A stretch of 64,000 bases of DNA. It comes from Deltaproteobacteria bacterium CSP1-8. Its GTDB lineage: Bacteria; Desulfobacterota; Deferrimicrobia; Deferrimicrobiales; Deferrimicrobiaceae. Location: NCBI GenBank assembly GCA_001443455.1, contig LDXO01000006.1, forward strand, positions 61,029 through 125,028, read 5' to 3'. Below, one piece after another: positions 50,692 through 59,094 of the stretch. Position 1 is the stretch's first letter. Each line of letters opens with the position of its first letter. The notes below the pieces were generated by a model, which made no database searches, had not been told where the DNA came from, and saw nothing but the letters and a program-made list of their open reading frames with translations. A program made the translations under genes and the position numbers.

Positions 50692-51579
50692 CTACGGATA
50701 CAGCCCCGCCAATCGTTCGATAATCGGCGGGATCAGATAGGTGGCCAGCTGCGTATGGGAGCCGCCGCCCAGGACCACAGAAAGTTTCCCCCCGCAGACT
50801 TCTCCCGCCAGTTCCCGCATACGGATCGCGATGTTCCAGTAGCAGGGCCCGGAAAGGCCGATGTCGCCATAGTCGCCCTGGTGCGTGTCGAAGCCGAAAT
50901 ACCAGAACATCAGGTCGGGCCGGAATTGGCGGACCCGGCGGGGGAAGTGCTGCTCCACCAGGTCGAGGTACAGATCGTTCATGGGCTGCTCGTCCCGCCT
51001 GCTTGCCCAAGGGGAGGGATAGGCCGCATCCACTTTCGTTCCGTCGGGGGACTCGTAATTCGTCCCGCAGAGGCAGACATGGAGGATATCGGGGTCGTTT
51101 TGAAACAGGTCCCGGGTGCCGTCGCCGTGGTGGGCATCGGTATCCAGGATGGCAAAACGCCGGAGGCCGTGTTTCTCCCGGAGGTTGACGATGCAAAGCG
51201 CAACGTCGTTGAAGCAGCAGTAACCCCCGAAATACTCCCGCCCCGAGTGGTGCCCGCCGGCGCCGATGAAGGCAAAGGCATTGGCAATTTCCCCTTCGGC
51301 GATCTTTTCTCCCGCCATCACCACGCCCCCCGCCGAGTGCCAGGCGGTGGAGCAAAGGGGGTCACCTTTCACGCCTTCGATCAGGGACGGGGTGTGAACC
51401 TTCAGCACCAACTCCTGCGAAACGGGCCCCGGCTCATACATCCTGACGTTCTCGCTTTGCAAGATCCTGTCCAGGGCCATGGGAAAGTCGGCCAGCCGCG
51501 CCCCGACAGTAAGATAGCTGCGCCGGGAATAGGAAGGGTGATAGAAAATTCCGGTGGTGCATGACGGCAGGGGGGACAT
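50692..51579 (-). CDS. Histone deacetylase family (acetylpolyamine/acetoin-utilisation type) enzyme
   Basis: 295 residues with the arginase-deacetylase fold. GAGGHHSG has the catalytic His pair, FAILDTDAHHGDGT has zinc ligands Asp and His, and LSVVLGGGSHTQL is near the end. Bacterial members deacetylate polyamines or proteins such as acetyl-CoA synthetase. Starts from ATG 51579 close to the left arfB duplicate. Complete. Confidence 0.88.
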   Translation of the reverse strand: MSPLPSCTTGIFYHPSYSRRSYLTVGARLADFPMALDRILQSENVRMYEPGPVSQELVLKVHTPSLIEGVKGDPLCSTAWHSAGGVVMAGEKIAEGEIANAFAFIGAGGHHSGREYFGGYCCFNDVALCIVNLREKHGLRRFAILDTDAHHGDGTRDLFQNDPDILHVCLCGTNYESPDGTKVDAAYPSPWASRRDEQPMNDLYLDLVEQHFPRRVRQFRPDLMFWYFGFDTHQGDYGDIGLSGPCYWNIAIRMRELAGEVCGGKLSVVLGGGSHTQLATYLIPPIIERLAGLYP

Positions 51580-51580
51580 T

Positions 51581-51713
51581 CCTTCATCATAAACGAGCCA
51601 TGCGCTAAGATGAACCCATGATCCGCGTCACGGAGACGATCTTCCTCGACGAAAGCGAGATTTTGGAACGGTTCATCCGCTCCTCGGGTCCCGGGGGGCA
51701 GAACGTCAACAAG
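51581..51713 (+). repeat. Left 133-bp direct repeat (5' part of arfB)
   Basis: Matches 54653-54785 at 132 of 133 positions. It contains the upstream region and first 32 codons of arfB and ends abruptly at AACAAG, where the AT-rich glycosyltransferase cassette begins. Confidence 0.9.
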
Positions 51714-51770
51714 ACCAGGTGGGTATTTGCCCAGGGTTATTCAAAATTAATGTGCTCTTCCATTATATAA
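51618..51770 (+). pseudogene. Truncated duplicate of arfB
   Basis: ATG 51618 encodes the same first 32 residues as arfB, including the GGQ loop (SSGPGGQNVNK), then runs into cassette DNA (TRWVFAQGYSKL) and stops at TAA 51770. The fragment retains the peptidyl-hydrolase loop but lacks the basic C-terminal tail that binds the ribosome. Confidence 0.75.
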
Positions 51771-52672
51771 ATTGGTCTTTCATTGGTTTGTTCGTATATA
51801 CGCCCGATATACTGGCCTAAAATTCCAATTGTGATCAATTGAATTCCACCCAGAAATAAAACTATAAGAAATACAAAAATCCAGCCTGGTATCGTTGGTT
51901 CCGGATAAGGATAATTGGAAATTACGGCATACAGGATTATTAACAAGCTGACCAGAGAGCAAAAATATCCTATAGCCAATGATATTTTTAATGGAAACGA
52001 AGAAAAAGAGAGAATACCGTCAATAGCAAGTTTTACCAATTTCCGAAATGGATATTTTGTTTTCCCCGCAAATCTCTTCTCCCTTACGTATTCCACTTCC
52101 GTTTGCCTGAACCCTACCCAGCTTACCATTCCACGGATGTAGCGGTTTTTTTCCCTCATTTTTTTCAGTTCATCAACTACTCTTCTGTCCATCAGCCGGA
52201 AGTCGCCACTATCGACTGTGATATCAATGTGGGTAGTTTTTCGAAGGAATCGATAGAATAGAAATATTGCAGCATGTCTGAAAATACCCTCTCCCTTGCG
52301 TTTTTTCCGCACGCCATGAACGACTTGATAGCCTTCCCCCCATTGTTTCACCATTTCCGGGATAATTTCCGGTGGATCCTGTAAATCTGCATCGATCGTC
52401 ACGACTACCCGGCCCGATGTCTTATCCATCCCAGCGGTAAGGGCGGCTTGATGTCCAAAGTTTCGGGAGAAGTTGATCAACTTTACTTTTTTATCCTGGA
52501 AACACAGTTGCTTTGCTAACTGTAATGTTTTATCGCGACTCCCATCGTTTATCAATATAATTTCGTATTCATCCTTATATCTATGAAGGACAGCCGTTAG
52601 TTTTTTATATAGTTCATGGATTACTAGTTCTTCATTATACAGCGGAACAATCACGCTAATAAATGTGGACAC
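51737..52672 (-). CDS. GtrB-like polyprenyl-phosphate glycosyltransferase (GT2)
   Basis: 311 residues: a GT2 domain (SVIVPLYNEELVIHELYKKL, DADLQDPPEIIPEM, QVVHGVRKKRKGEGIFRHAA) and two C-terminal membrane helices (LVSLLIILYAVIS; IFVFLIVLFLGGIQLITIGI). Members transfer a sugar to undecaprenyl phosphate for later use by a periplasmic glycosyltransferase. The gene is strikingly AT-rich compared with the rest of the window (many AAA, ATT and TTT codons), a clear sign of transfer. It is followed on the same strand only by the arfB duplicate. The GT39 gene upstream is the natural partner. Confidence 0.9.
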   Translation of the reverse strand: MSTFISVIVPLYNEELVIHELYKKLTAVLHRYKDEYEIILINDGSRDKTLQLAKQLCFQDKKVKLINFSRNFGHQAALTAGMDKTSGRVVVTIDADLQDPPEIIPEMVKQWGEGYQVVHGVRKKRKGEGIFRHAAIFLFYRFLRKTTHIDITVDSGDFRLMDRRVVDELKKMREKNRYIRGMVSWVGFRQTEVEYVREKRFAGKTKYPFRKLVKLAIDGILSFSSFPLKISLAIGYFCSLVSLLIILYAVISNYPYPEPTIPGWIFVFLIVLFLGGIQLITIGILGQYIGRIYEQTNERPIYIMEEHINFE

Positions 52673-52747
52673 AGGTTATCCCTTCCACTTTCATTTAATA
52701 TCGATTCATTTCGAAAAGGATTCTCCCTTCGATACCCCCAACATGGG

Positions 52748-54301
52748 TCAATAACCTACTCGAGGCGGGCTCGCCGGTTCGCCGAAGTACCTTTCCCGGA
52801 AAAAATCGTGCCCCGTCGGAAGGAAGGTTGGTATTGCATAGAAATCGTCGCGGATCTCCCGGAGCACGAGGTCCCGGTACGGTTTGTAGCGGAATCCTTT
52901 TCCGAGCAGGATGTGGAATTGTGTGCCGTACACCGGAAGAGTGCCGGTCTCGAACGAGTCGAAAAAGAGTTTCAGTTCCCTAGTATTGGGCATCCTTTTC
53001 AAAAACACCAGGATGTTTTTTCCGTCGAGGAGCCGGAAGTCGGTCCACAGGTCATCTGCCCGCCCGTGGGCGGATCCGTGGCCGAACACGACAAAGTGGT
53101 TCCCCGTGTAGTAGGAAAGGCGCGCGGCCGAGGCGTAGGAGGTCGTGGAGAAGGTGTACTCCCTCTCGAACGCCATAAGCCTCGCCGCCACCTCGGGTGC
53201 TTTGAAGAAAAAAACGAGGTCCCCGTAGAAACGGGTATTCCTCCAGGCCGACAGTGGCAGCGCGAGGAGGACCGCGAGAATTGCGATGTGAGCCATTGTG
53301 AAAACACCCATCCCCTGGACAGCCCCGGCAATCCGCTCCGTTCCCGAGACGGCGAACAGCGCCAGGAAGAGATACGGATAAAACGAAACGGCCCAGTGCA
53401 CCCCGATGGACTTCACCGTAGACAGAACTGTGAGCATTGCGATTGGCACGAGGAACAGCACGGCGAACGCGAGAAGGGGGCTTCCCATCATCCGTTCCGT
53501 CATCCCCTTTCGTTCCCGGTAGAGGAGGAAGAGGACCGGGGGGGTGACCAGGTAAAGCTGCGTGACCACGTGAAGAGCAACACTTTGGAGGTCGAACCGC
53601 ATCCCGGTGTTTCTGTTATACAGGTTGAACAGGACGTTCGCCCAGGAGTGGGTGTAGTTCCAAAACACGTTCTGAGCTACGAAAGGGGCAGCGGAAAGGA
53701 CCAGGAGCAGGATCCCCGCCAGACGCCTTCGGTCCTTACGGGCAGAAAGGAAGTACAGGGCGTATGACGCGCCGAGGAACACGGCGAGGTACTTCGACAG
53801 GAAGGAAAGGCCGAGAAAGGCTCCGGACAGAATGTACGAGAGGTACCTTTCCTCCCGGACCGCCTTGTAGAAGAAGAAGGCGGACAGGAACGAAAAGAGG
53901 TAAAGCGGGGTATCCGACGTGTAGGGAAAGAAGAGGATGTTCAGGGGGGACACCAAGTACAGGATGGCGGTTGCCCTGGCCTTGGTCGCGTCGTGCTCCC
54001 TCGGCAGGAAGTAGATCCCTACCCCTACGAGGGTCGAGGAAAGGATCGCCGGCAGCCGGATCACCCACTCCGTTTTCCCGGCCAGGAGGAACGGATACAG
54101 GAACCATGCGGCCATCGGCGGGTGGTCCCGGTACCCGAGGGCGGGCCGGATCGCCTGCTGATAGTAGTACGCCTCGTCGTTTGTCAGCGGGACGACGAAC
54201 GACAGGGCCATTTTGAGAAGGAGAGTCCCGCCCAGAGCCCACAGGAAGAGACGGCGGTACTCCTCCGCGCTGCGGGCCTCCCCTGCGGGCATCACTTCCA
54301 T
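52748..54301 (-). CDS. GT39/PMT-like membrane glycosyltransferase (ArnT-type)
   Basis: 517 residues with many membrane helices and the PMT_2 (dolichyl-phosphate-mannose transferase-like) signature. The acidic motif is PLTNDEAYYYQQAIRP, followed by GYRDHPPMAAW. It would take the lipid-linked sugar made by the GtrB-like enzyme and place it on a periplasmic acceptor such as lipid A, O-antigen or protein. Composition is closer to the host than its GtrB neighbour, so the cassette may be composite. Acceptor unknown. Confidence 0.85.
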   Translation of the reverse strand: MEVMPAGEARSAEEYRRLFLWALGGTLLLKMALSFVVPLTNDEAYYYQQAIRPALGYRDHPPMAAWFLYPFLLAGKTEWVIRLPAILSSTLVGVGIYFLPREHDATKARATAILYLVSPLNILFFPYTSDTPLYLFSFLSAFFFYKAVREERYLSYILSGAFLGLSFLSKYLAVFLGASYALYFLSARKDRRRLAGILLLVLSAAPFVAQNVFWNYTHSWANVLFNLYNRNTGMRFDLQSVALHVVTQLYLVTPPVLFLLYRERKGMTERMMGSPLLAFAVLFLVPIAMLTVLSTVKSIGVHWAVSFYPYLFLALFAVSGTERIAGAVQGMGVFTMAHIAILAVLLALPLSAWRNTRFYGDLVFFFKAPEVAARLMAFEREYTFSTTSYASAARLSYYTGNHFVVFGHGSAHGRADDLWTDFRLLDGKNILVFLKRMPNTRELKLFFDSFETGTLPVYGTQFHILLGKGFRYKPYRDLVLREIRDDFYAIPTFLPTGHDFFRERYFGEPASPPRVGY

Positions 54302-54539
54302 TTCTCCTCCCCTTTTTGTGTCATCCCATCGCTGCTCCCGTTTCCGTCGGTGGGGTGTCGGTCACGTGGTGCTCCCCTTGCATTGAGGTATGCCATCGGT
54401 TCGACGGGTTACCCTACGTTACAACATACGAGACCGGCCTGTCATATGGTCTGTTTCGTTACGATTTTCCGGAATAGAGGGATAAGAGATCAGACGGCCG
54501 GGAAATGGGATTTTGCGCAAATACCTCGAACATGATAAT

Positions 54540-54645
54540 CCGGTAGTCGAGGGGGGAGCCGTCCTCGTTTACTGCCTTGATCCGGAGCGCCATCTTCCCG
54601 AAGGTCTGCCCGAAGGCACCGTGCTCACCGCGGCGATGGAGGCCG
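54540..54645 (-). pseudogene. Mosaic scar of RDD-protein and rsmE sequence
   Basis: 54540-54623 matches 58017-58100 (RDD gene) at all but about two positions. It is joined directly to 54624-54645, which matches 58387-58408 (3' end of rsmE). The 284 bp between these pieces in the intact locus is missing. The scar abuts the right direct repeat. Confidence 0.75.
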
Positions 54646-54652
54646 GGCGACG

Positions 54653-54785
54653 CCTTCATCATCAACGAGCCATGCGCTAAGATGAACCCATGATCCGCGT
54701 CACGGAGACGATCTTCCTCGACGAAAGCGAGATTTTGGAACGGTTCATCCGCTCCTCGGGTCCCGGGGGGCAGAACGTCAACAAG
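54653..54785 (+). repeat. Right 133-bp direct repeat (5' part of arfB)
   Basis: Partner of 51581-51713 with one mismatch. It continues into the intact arfB gene. The two copies bracket the glycosyltransferase cassette and the mosaic scar. Confidence 0.9.
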
Positions 54786-55115
54786 GTGGCGACGGCGGTC
54801 CAACTTCGCTTCGACGTCCGACATTCCCGGTCACTGCCCGATGCCGTGCGGGAACGCCTGGTTCGCCTGGCGGGGAAGAGGATGACCGGCGAAGGCGTGC
54901 TGATCCTCGAGGCGCGAAGGTTCCGCACGCAGGAGCGCAACCGCCAGGACGCAAGGGACCGCCTGATCGCGTTGCTCCGCAAGGCGGCAGAACCCGTCAC
55001 GCCCCGCCGGAAAACCAGGCCCAGCCGGGAATCGCAGAAACGCCGGCTGGAGCGCAAGCACCGGCGAAGTGAATCCAAGAAGACTCGAGGACGAGTATCG
55101 ATTCCGGAACACTGA
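54690..55115 (+). CDS. arfB: Alternative ribosome-rescue peptidyl-tRNA hydrolase ArfB
   Basis: Rescues ribosomes stalled on truncated mRNA by hydrolysing peptidyl-tRNA. 141 residues with the GGQ motif (SSGPGGQNVNKVATAVQLRF) and a long basic C-terminal tail (ESQKRRLERKHRRSESKKTR) that enters the mRNA channel. Complete, unlike the duplicate at 51.6 kb. The 3' end overlaps the track start of the phospholipase frame, but the phospholipase GTG used here lies beyond it. Confidence 0.92.
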   Translation: MIRVTETIFLDESEILERFIRSSGPGGQNVNKVATAVQLRFDVRHSRSLPDAVRERLVRLAGKRMTGEGVLILEARRFRTQERNRQDARDRLIALLRKAAEPVTPRRKTRPSRESQKRRLERKHRRSESKKTRGRVSIPEH

Positions 55116-55182
55116 TATTCCACCCGACCGTGACGATCAGGTTGCGGCAGGCGTTGCACCCGAACCGGGAGGCGGCCAAGGG

Positions 55183-56157
55183 GTGAACAAGGATCTCCTC
55201 CCGGGGGCGGGCGTTCTCGCGCTTGTGCTTTCGCTCGCCGCAGGCGGCGCCGCAGGGGCGAACCGGTCCGACGGGTGGAACGAGTGTGCGAAGATCGCCG
55301 ACGACGCGCAACGTCTCAGATGCTTCGACGATCGTTTCGGCCGCAGCCCGGCGGAAACCGAAGCACCGTCCTACCTGTCACGGCTCTGGGAACTGGACAC
55401 GGAATCAAGGCTAAGGAAATTCGCCATCACGCCCTACCGGTCCAACTACATCCTGCCCGTTACCTACAACACCACGCCGAACGAAGGGCCCATCCGGGAG
55501 GCCGAGCCGGGGAAGGAAGTCAAGAACCACGAGGTCCAGTTCCAGATCAGTTTCAAGATCAAGCTCTGGCAGGACATCCTGGACAAGGAGATGGACCTCT
55601 GGGTTGCCTACACCCAGCGTTCCTTCTGGCAGTTTTACGATTTCGCGGACTCCTCCCCGTTTCGCGAGACCGATTTCGAGCCCGAGCTTCTGCTCAACGT
55701 CCGCACCAATTACCATCTCCTCGGCCTCAGGGGCCGCACCATCCAAGTCGGTGTGGATCACCAGTCCAATGGCCGCGCAAAACCGCAGTCCCGAAGCTGG
55801 AACCGCCTGGTGGCGAACTTCGGATTCGAGAGGGACAACGTCATTCTCCTCCTCGATACCTGGTATCGCATCCCGGAAAACGAGGAGGACGACGACAATC
55901 CCGGGATCGAGAAGTATCTGGGCTACGGACAGATGAACGTTTTCTACCTGCGGAAGGGACACCGGTTCGGGCTCCTGATCAGGAACAATCTCCGGTTGCA
56001 CGACAACAAGGGCGCCTTGCAGCTCGAATGGAGCTTCCCGCTCATCCGGTGGGTGAGCGGCTACGTCCAATACTTCAACGGGTACGGGGAGAGCTTGCTC
56101 GATACCAATGCCTCAGCCAACCGTATCGGCATCGGTTTCATCCTGAAGGAATGGTAG
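55183..56157 (+). CDS. Outer-membrane phospholipase A (PldA-like)
   Basis: 324 residues from GTG 55183: a signal peptide (VLALVLSLAAGGAAGA), a linker with two Cys (WNECAKIADDAQRLRCFDD), and the 12-strand barrel with the active-site motif VDHQSNGRAKPQSRSWNR (His-Ser pair) and GYGESLLDTNASANRIGIGF at the calcium/dimer end. It hydrolyses misplaced phospholipids in the outer leaflet. The ATG at 55069 in the track would overlap arfB and add a non-homologous stretch, so it is rejected. Confidence 0.88.
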   Translation: MNKDLLPGAGVLALVLSLAAGGAAGANRSDGWNECAKIADDAQRLRCFDDRFGRSPAETEAPSYLSRLWELDTESRLRKFAITPYRSNYILPVTYNTTPNEGPIREAEPGKEVKNHEVQFQISFKIKLWQDILDKEMDLWVAYTQRSFWQFYDFADSSPFRETDFEPELLLNVRTNYHLLGLRGRTIQVGVDHQSNGRAKPQSRSWNRLVANFGFERDNVILLLDTWYRIPENEEDDDNPGIEKYLGYGQMNVFYLRKGHRFGLLIRNNLRLHDNKGALQLEWSFPLIRWVSGYVQYFNGYGESLLDTNASANRIGIGFILKEW

Positions 56158-56258
56158 GTCCCCGGCGGACCCGGAGAAAGGGGGCTGGGCGGCGAACGGA
56201 GAAAGGGAGCAGGCCGTGCCCGCCCCCATTCTCTCTCTGGTCAAGATAGAACCGGGAT

Positions 56259-57278
56259 TTATGTCCAGGGATGATCGGTGAATCTCCATTCGTACCCGGG
56301 GATTCCGTCGACATCCGCTTCCACGTAATAGCCCGAGGATACCGGAACGGCGTCGATCACGGTAAGTCTTGCGCTTCTGCCTCCGCTTCCGGTTACGACG
56401 AGGACGCCGCTTGCGGGAAGCCTGTAGCCGGAGGAATAACGGAAAGATGCGGTGGTGGACACATCCACGTACCCGTAGTACGGCAGATAGATTCTTCCCG
56501 ACACGGTGGCGTCCACATAATCGGGGTCGCCATCAAAGTCCCCGTCCGGACCATCCGTCACGTTCAGCGTGTAGCGATCGACCCACACGGTTTCCCCGGA
56601 GGTGTTGTCCCGTGAATAAACGCTCATCAAGGCAGATGCCGACGGGCCGTTGACGGACAGATCCAGTGTTCCGTAAATGGTGACGGAATCAGTGCCATTC
56701 ACCATGGTGATGGGGTTGAAGGAGAACGAGATGTGAGCGAACGAACCTCCGGTCATGTCGAAGGTTCCCGACACGTTGGCCAGACCGGAAATCTCCCCGC
56801 TGCCATCCCCGTGCCAGTTTTCGAACCGGAACGTTCCCGTGAATTCTCCCGTCTGGTCATCGGCGGACAGGGTGAACGACATGCTCCCGCCGGACCCGTC
56901 GGAGATCGTGTTGTCGATCGTGACGACCGTCATGGGGAGGGCGCGGGTGGAAGAATTCGTCCGGACCGAAGAACCGGCAGGCACCGGGGTCTCCTCCGCG
57001 GCGTCCTTGAGCAACCGGACGAGCGTCAGGACTTTGGGGCGATCCGTAGCGGGATTCCCGGATCCGGAGTACCCGAGAATCGATACCGTGGAAGCCGAAA
57101 GGTCCCCTGCCTGGTAGGCCTGGAGAGCGATCTGTTCCGCATTGTTGTCCGTGATCGTGGATGGGGAGGTGATGCCGGTGTACGGGGATGCGGAACCGCC
57201 TCCCCCGCCTCCCCCGCAACCGGCGAGGAGGATAACAGCGAGCATGCAAACCACTGCCGATACGGTTCTTTTCACCAT
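56259..57278 (-). CDS. Lipoprotein of unknown function
   Basis: 339 residues with a lipobox (AVILLAGCGGGGGGGSA). The mature part is Ser/Thr/Gly-rich and beta-prone, and includes an acidic DGPDGDFDGDPDYVDA segment that could bind calcium. ATG 57278 follows AAAGGAGCGAAGAG; the track start is upstream of it. No enzymatic motif visible; family not recognised. Confidence 0.65.
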   Translation of the reverse strand: MVKRTVSAVVCMLAVILLAGCGGGGGGGSASPYTGITSPSTITDNNAEQIALQAYQAGDLSASTVSILGYSGSGNPATDRPKVLTLVRLLKDAAEETPVPAGSSVRTNSSTRALPMTVVTIDNTISDGSGGSMSFTLSADDQTGEFTGTFRFENWHGDGSGEISGLANVSGTFDMTGGSFAHISFSFNPITMVNGTDSVTIYGTLDLSVNGPSASALMSVYSRDNTSGETVWVDRYTLNVTDGPDGDFDGDPDYVDATVSGRIYLPYYGYVDVSTTASFRYSSGYRLPASGVLVVTGSGGRSARLTVIDAVPVSSGYYVEADVDGIPGYEWRFTDHPWT

Positions 57279-57410
57279 GACTCTTCGCTCCTTTGGGCAA
57301 GGATTGTTGCCACTGATTCCCGGGTATTCCCTCAACCTCTCCGCACCTTATCGAAAAAACGCACTTCGACCTTTATTCGCTTTAAGGTCTTCGCCCCCTT
57401 CCCGCTCGGG

Positions 57411-57500
57411 CTAACTTCTCTTCGCCGATACCCATACACCGATGGTGAATATCGCCAGGACCACGCCGACAATCACCCCCATGATGAACCACAGCATCAT
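57411..57500 (-). CDS. Small membrane protein (29 residues or longer)
   Basis: ATG 57500 preceded by TGGAGCAGG opens MMLWFIMGVIVGVVLAIFTI plus a basic end (VSAKRS). The same frame is open upstream to 57597 with KNHPWPWSRT-like sequence but has no normal start there. Too short for the ORF track. One helix; function unknown. Confidence 0.4.
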   Translation of the reverse strand: MMLWFIMGVIVGVVLAIFTIGVWVSAKRS

Positions 57501-57744
57501 CGTCCTGCTCCATGGCCAGGGATGGTTCTTTTCCCATGGCTCCCGGATCTTCTTATCGGCACAGAAACGGGAGGAATTTATCCCTTTTTCTTCCTACGGG
57601 GCCGGATGGGTCTCGGGGCAGGGGGGTGGAGGGACACCTTCCAAGCGCGAAAACGGGGGAGCAACGAGGGGCCGACGTGACAGGTACTTGATCAACGAAC
57701 GAAAAAAGGACCCGGCCGAAGTCGGCCAAGTCCTTGATGTTTCC

Positions 57745-57820
57745 TGGTGGCCCCTCCCAGAATTGAACTGGGGACACGAGGATTTTCAGTCCTCTGCTCT
57801 ACCATCTGAGCTAAAGGGCC
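57745..57820 (-). tRNA. tRNA-Phe (GAA)
   Basis: The minus strand reads GGCCCTTTAGCTCAGATGGT..., with a 7-bp acceptor (one G-U), D arm AGCTCAGATGGTAGAGCA, anticodon loop CTGAAAA giving GAA, T arm around GTTCAATTC, and an encoded CCA end. All elements are standard, 76 nt. Confidence 0.95.
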
Positions 57821-57863
57821 ATCGGTCAGGAGCACCAATAGTAGCGGACCCGGGCGGCGGGTG

Positions 57864-58340
57864 TCAAGCGGCCGTCCGGGCGTTCTCATGGACGACGATC
57901 GTCCTGCAGACCTTGTCGTGCAGCCCCTGCTTGCGCAGGTCGAAGGCGGCCCACAGGTAGCCGAGATCGAGCGTCAGGTCGCACAGGAAATACCCGAGCC
58001 ACCGCAGGAACGCTTTCCGGTAGTCGAGGGGGGAGCCGTCCTCGTTTACCACCTTGATCCGGAGCGCCATCTTCCCGAAGGTCTGCCCGAAGGCACCGTG
58101 GAGATAGACATAGTAGAAGGCGGGGAAGAACACGAAGAAGACGATCCGCACGACGTTCTCCGCGGAGAGCCGGTCGAACCAGAAACCCTCGCCGAATCCG
58201 CTCGGGGCCCACAGTCCCGCGTCTGCCCCCATCCGGTCCCCGAGGTAGAAGAGGTTGAACGTGGCGAGGATGAGGATGAGGTCGATGGTGCGCGCGAACA
58301 GGCGAATCCAGAATCCCGCGTACGGATGTTCTTCCCTCAT
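57864..58340 (-). CDS. RDD domain membrane protein
   Basis: 158 residues with the RDD start (GFWIRLFARTIDLILILATF), a second helix pair (VVRIVFFVFFPAFYYVYLHG) and the conserved GQTFGKMALRIKVVNEDG. Small inner-membrane protein of the RDD family, some of which act as ion transporters. An 84-bp stretch of its C-terminal coding part recurs in the scar at 54.5 kb. Confidence 0.85.
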   Translation of the reverse strand: MREEHPYAGFWIRLFARTIDLILILATFNLFYLGDRMGADAGLWAPSGFGEGFWFDRLSAENVVRIVFFVFFPAFYYVYLHGAFGQTFGKMALRIKVVNEDGSPLDYRKAFLRWLGYFLCDLTLDLGYLWAAFDLRKQGLHDKVCRTIVVHENARTAA

Positions 58341-58355
58341 CGTGAGCGGGCTCGT

Positions 58356-59093
58356 TCAGGGATTTCCGAAATGATACATCACCATGCTCACCGCGGCGAT
58401 GGAGGCCGTCTCCACCCGCAGGATCCGTTGTCCCAGTCCCGCCCGGACGAAGCCCGCCCGCTCCGCTTCCCGGACCTCGTCTTCCGAGAAGCCTCCCTCG
58501 GGACCGATGAGAAGCGCCACGCTCCTTGCCCCGCCCCTGCCGGACAGGGCCTCCTTCAGCCCGAACCTCCTCTCCCCTTCGTAGAACACGATGCGTGCCT
58601 CCGACGAGGCGGCCAGGGCGAGCGCTTCGGGATAGGAGAGAAGGCCGGGAATTTCCGGTACCCGGGCGGAACCGCACTGCTTGGCGGCGGCGAGCGCCAC
58701 CCGTTCCCAGCGCGTACGTCTCCTTTTCGCGTCCTGCGCGTCGATCCGGGGGATCGTCCGGGACGACCGGAACGGCGCCACCCGGGAGCATCCGAGTTCG
58801 GTAGCCTTCTCGAGGATGAAGTCCATCTTGTCGGCCTTGGGCAGCCCGACGAGAAGCGTGACGGCGACCTCCGGAGGGGGCTCCGGCGGCCACGTTTCGA
58901 GCACCTCGGCGCGCAGCGACCGCGAAGTCGCCTCGAGGATCCGCATCCGGTACCGCTTTCCCTCTTCGTCGAAGGCGAAGAACGAGTCGCCAGGGCCCAG
59001 GCGAACCGCCCGGAGCATATGCCCCGCCTCCGTTCCGGATAAAACGGCCGTGTCTCCCGAGATGTTCTCGCGGTTGACAAAAAACGTGGGCAT
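58356..59093 (-). CDS. rsmE: 16S rRNA m3U1498 methyltransferase RsmE
   Basis: 245-residue SPOUT methyltransferase. An N-terminal PUA-like domain (FFVNRENISGDTAVLSGTEA) is followed by the knotted SAM site with LLIGPEGGFSEDEVREAE and LGQRILRVETASIAAV. It methylates U1498 of 16S rRNA. ATG 59093 lies 1 bp after the prmA stop, so the two are cotranscribed. Upstream residues of the long track ORF belong to a shadow frame of prmA. Confidence 0.93.
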   Translation of the reverse strand: MPTFFVNRENISGDTAVLSGTEAGHMLRAVRLGPGDSFFAFDEEGKRYRMRILEATSRSLRAEVLETWPPEPPPEVAVTLLVGLPKADKMDFILEKATELGCSRVAPFRSSRTIPRIDAQDAKRRRTRWERVALAAAKQCGSARVPEIPGLLSYPEALALAASSEARIVFYEGERRFGLKEALSGRGGARSVALLIGPEGGFSEDEVREAERAGFVRAGLGQRILRVETASIAAVSMVMYHFGNP

Positions 59094-59094
59094 C

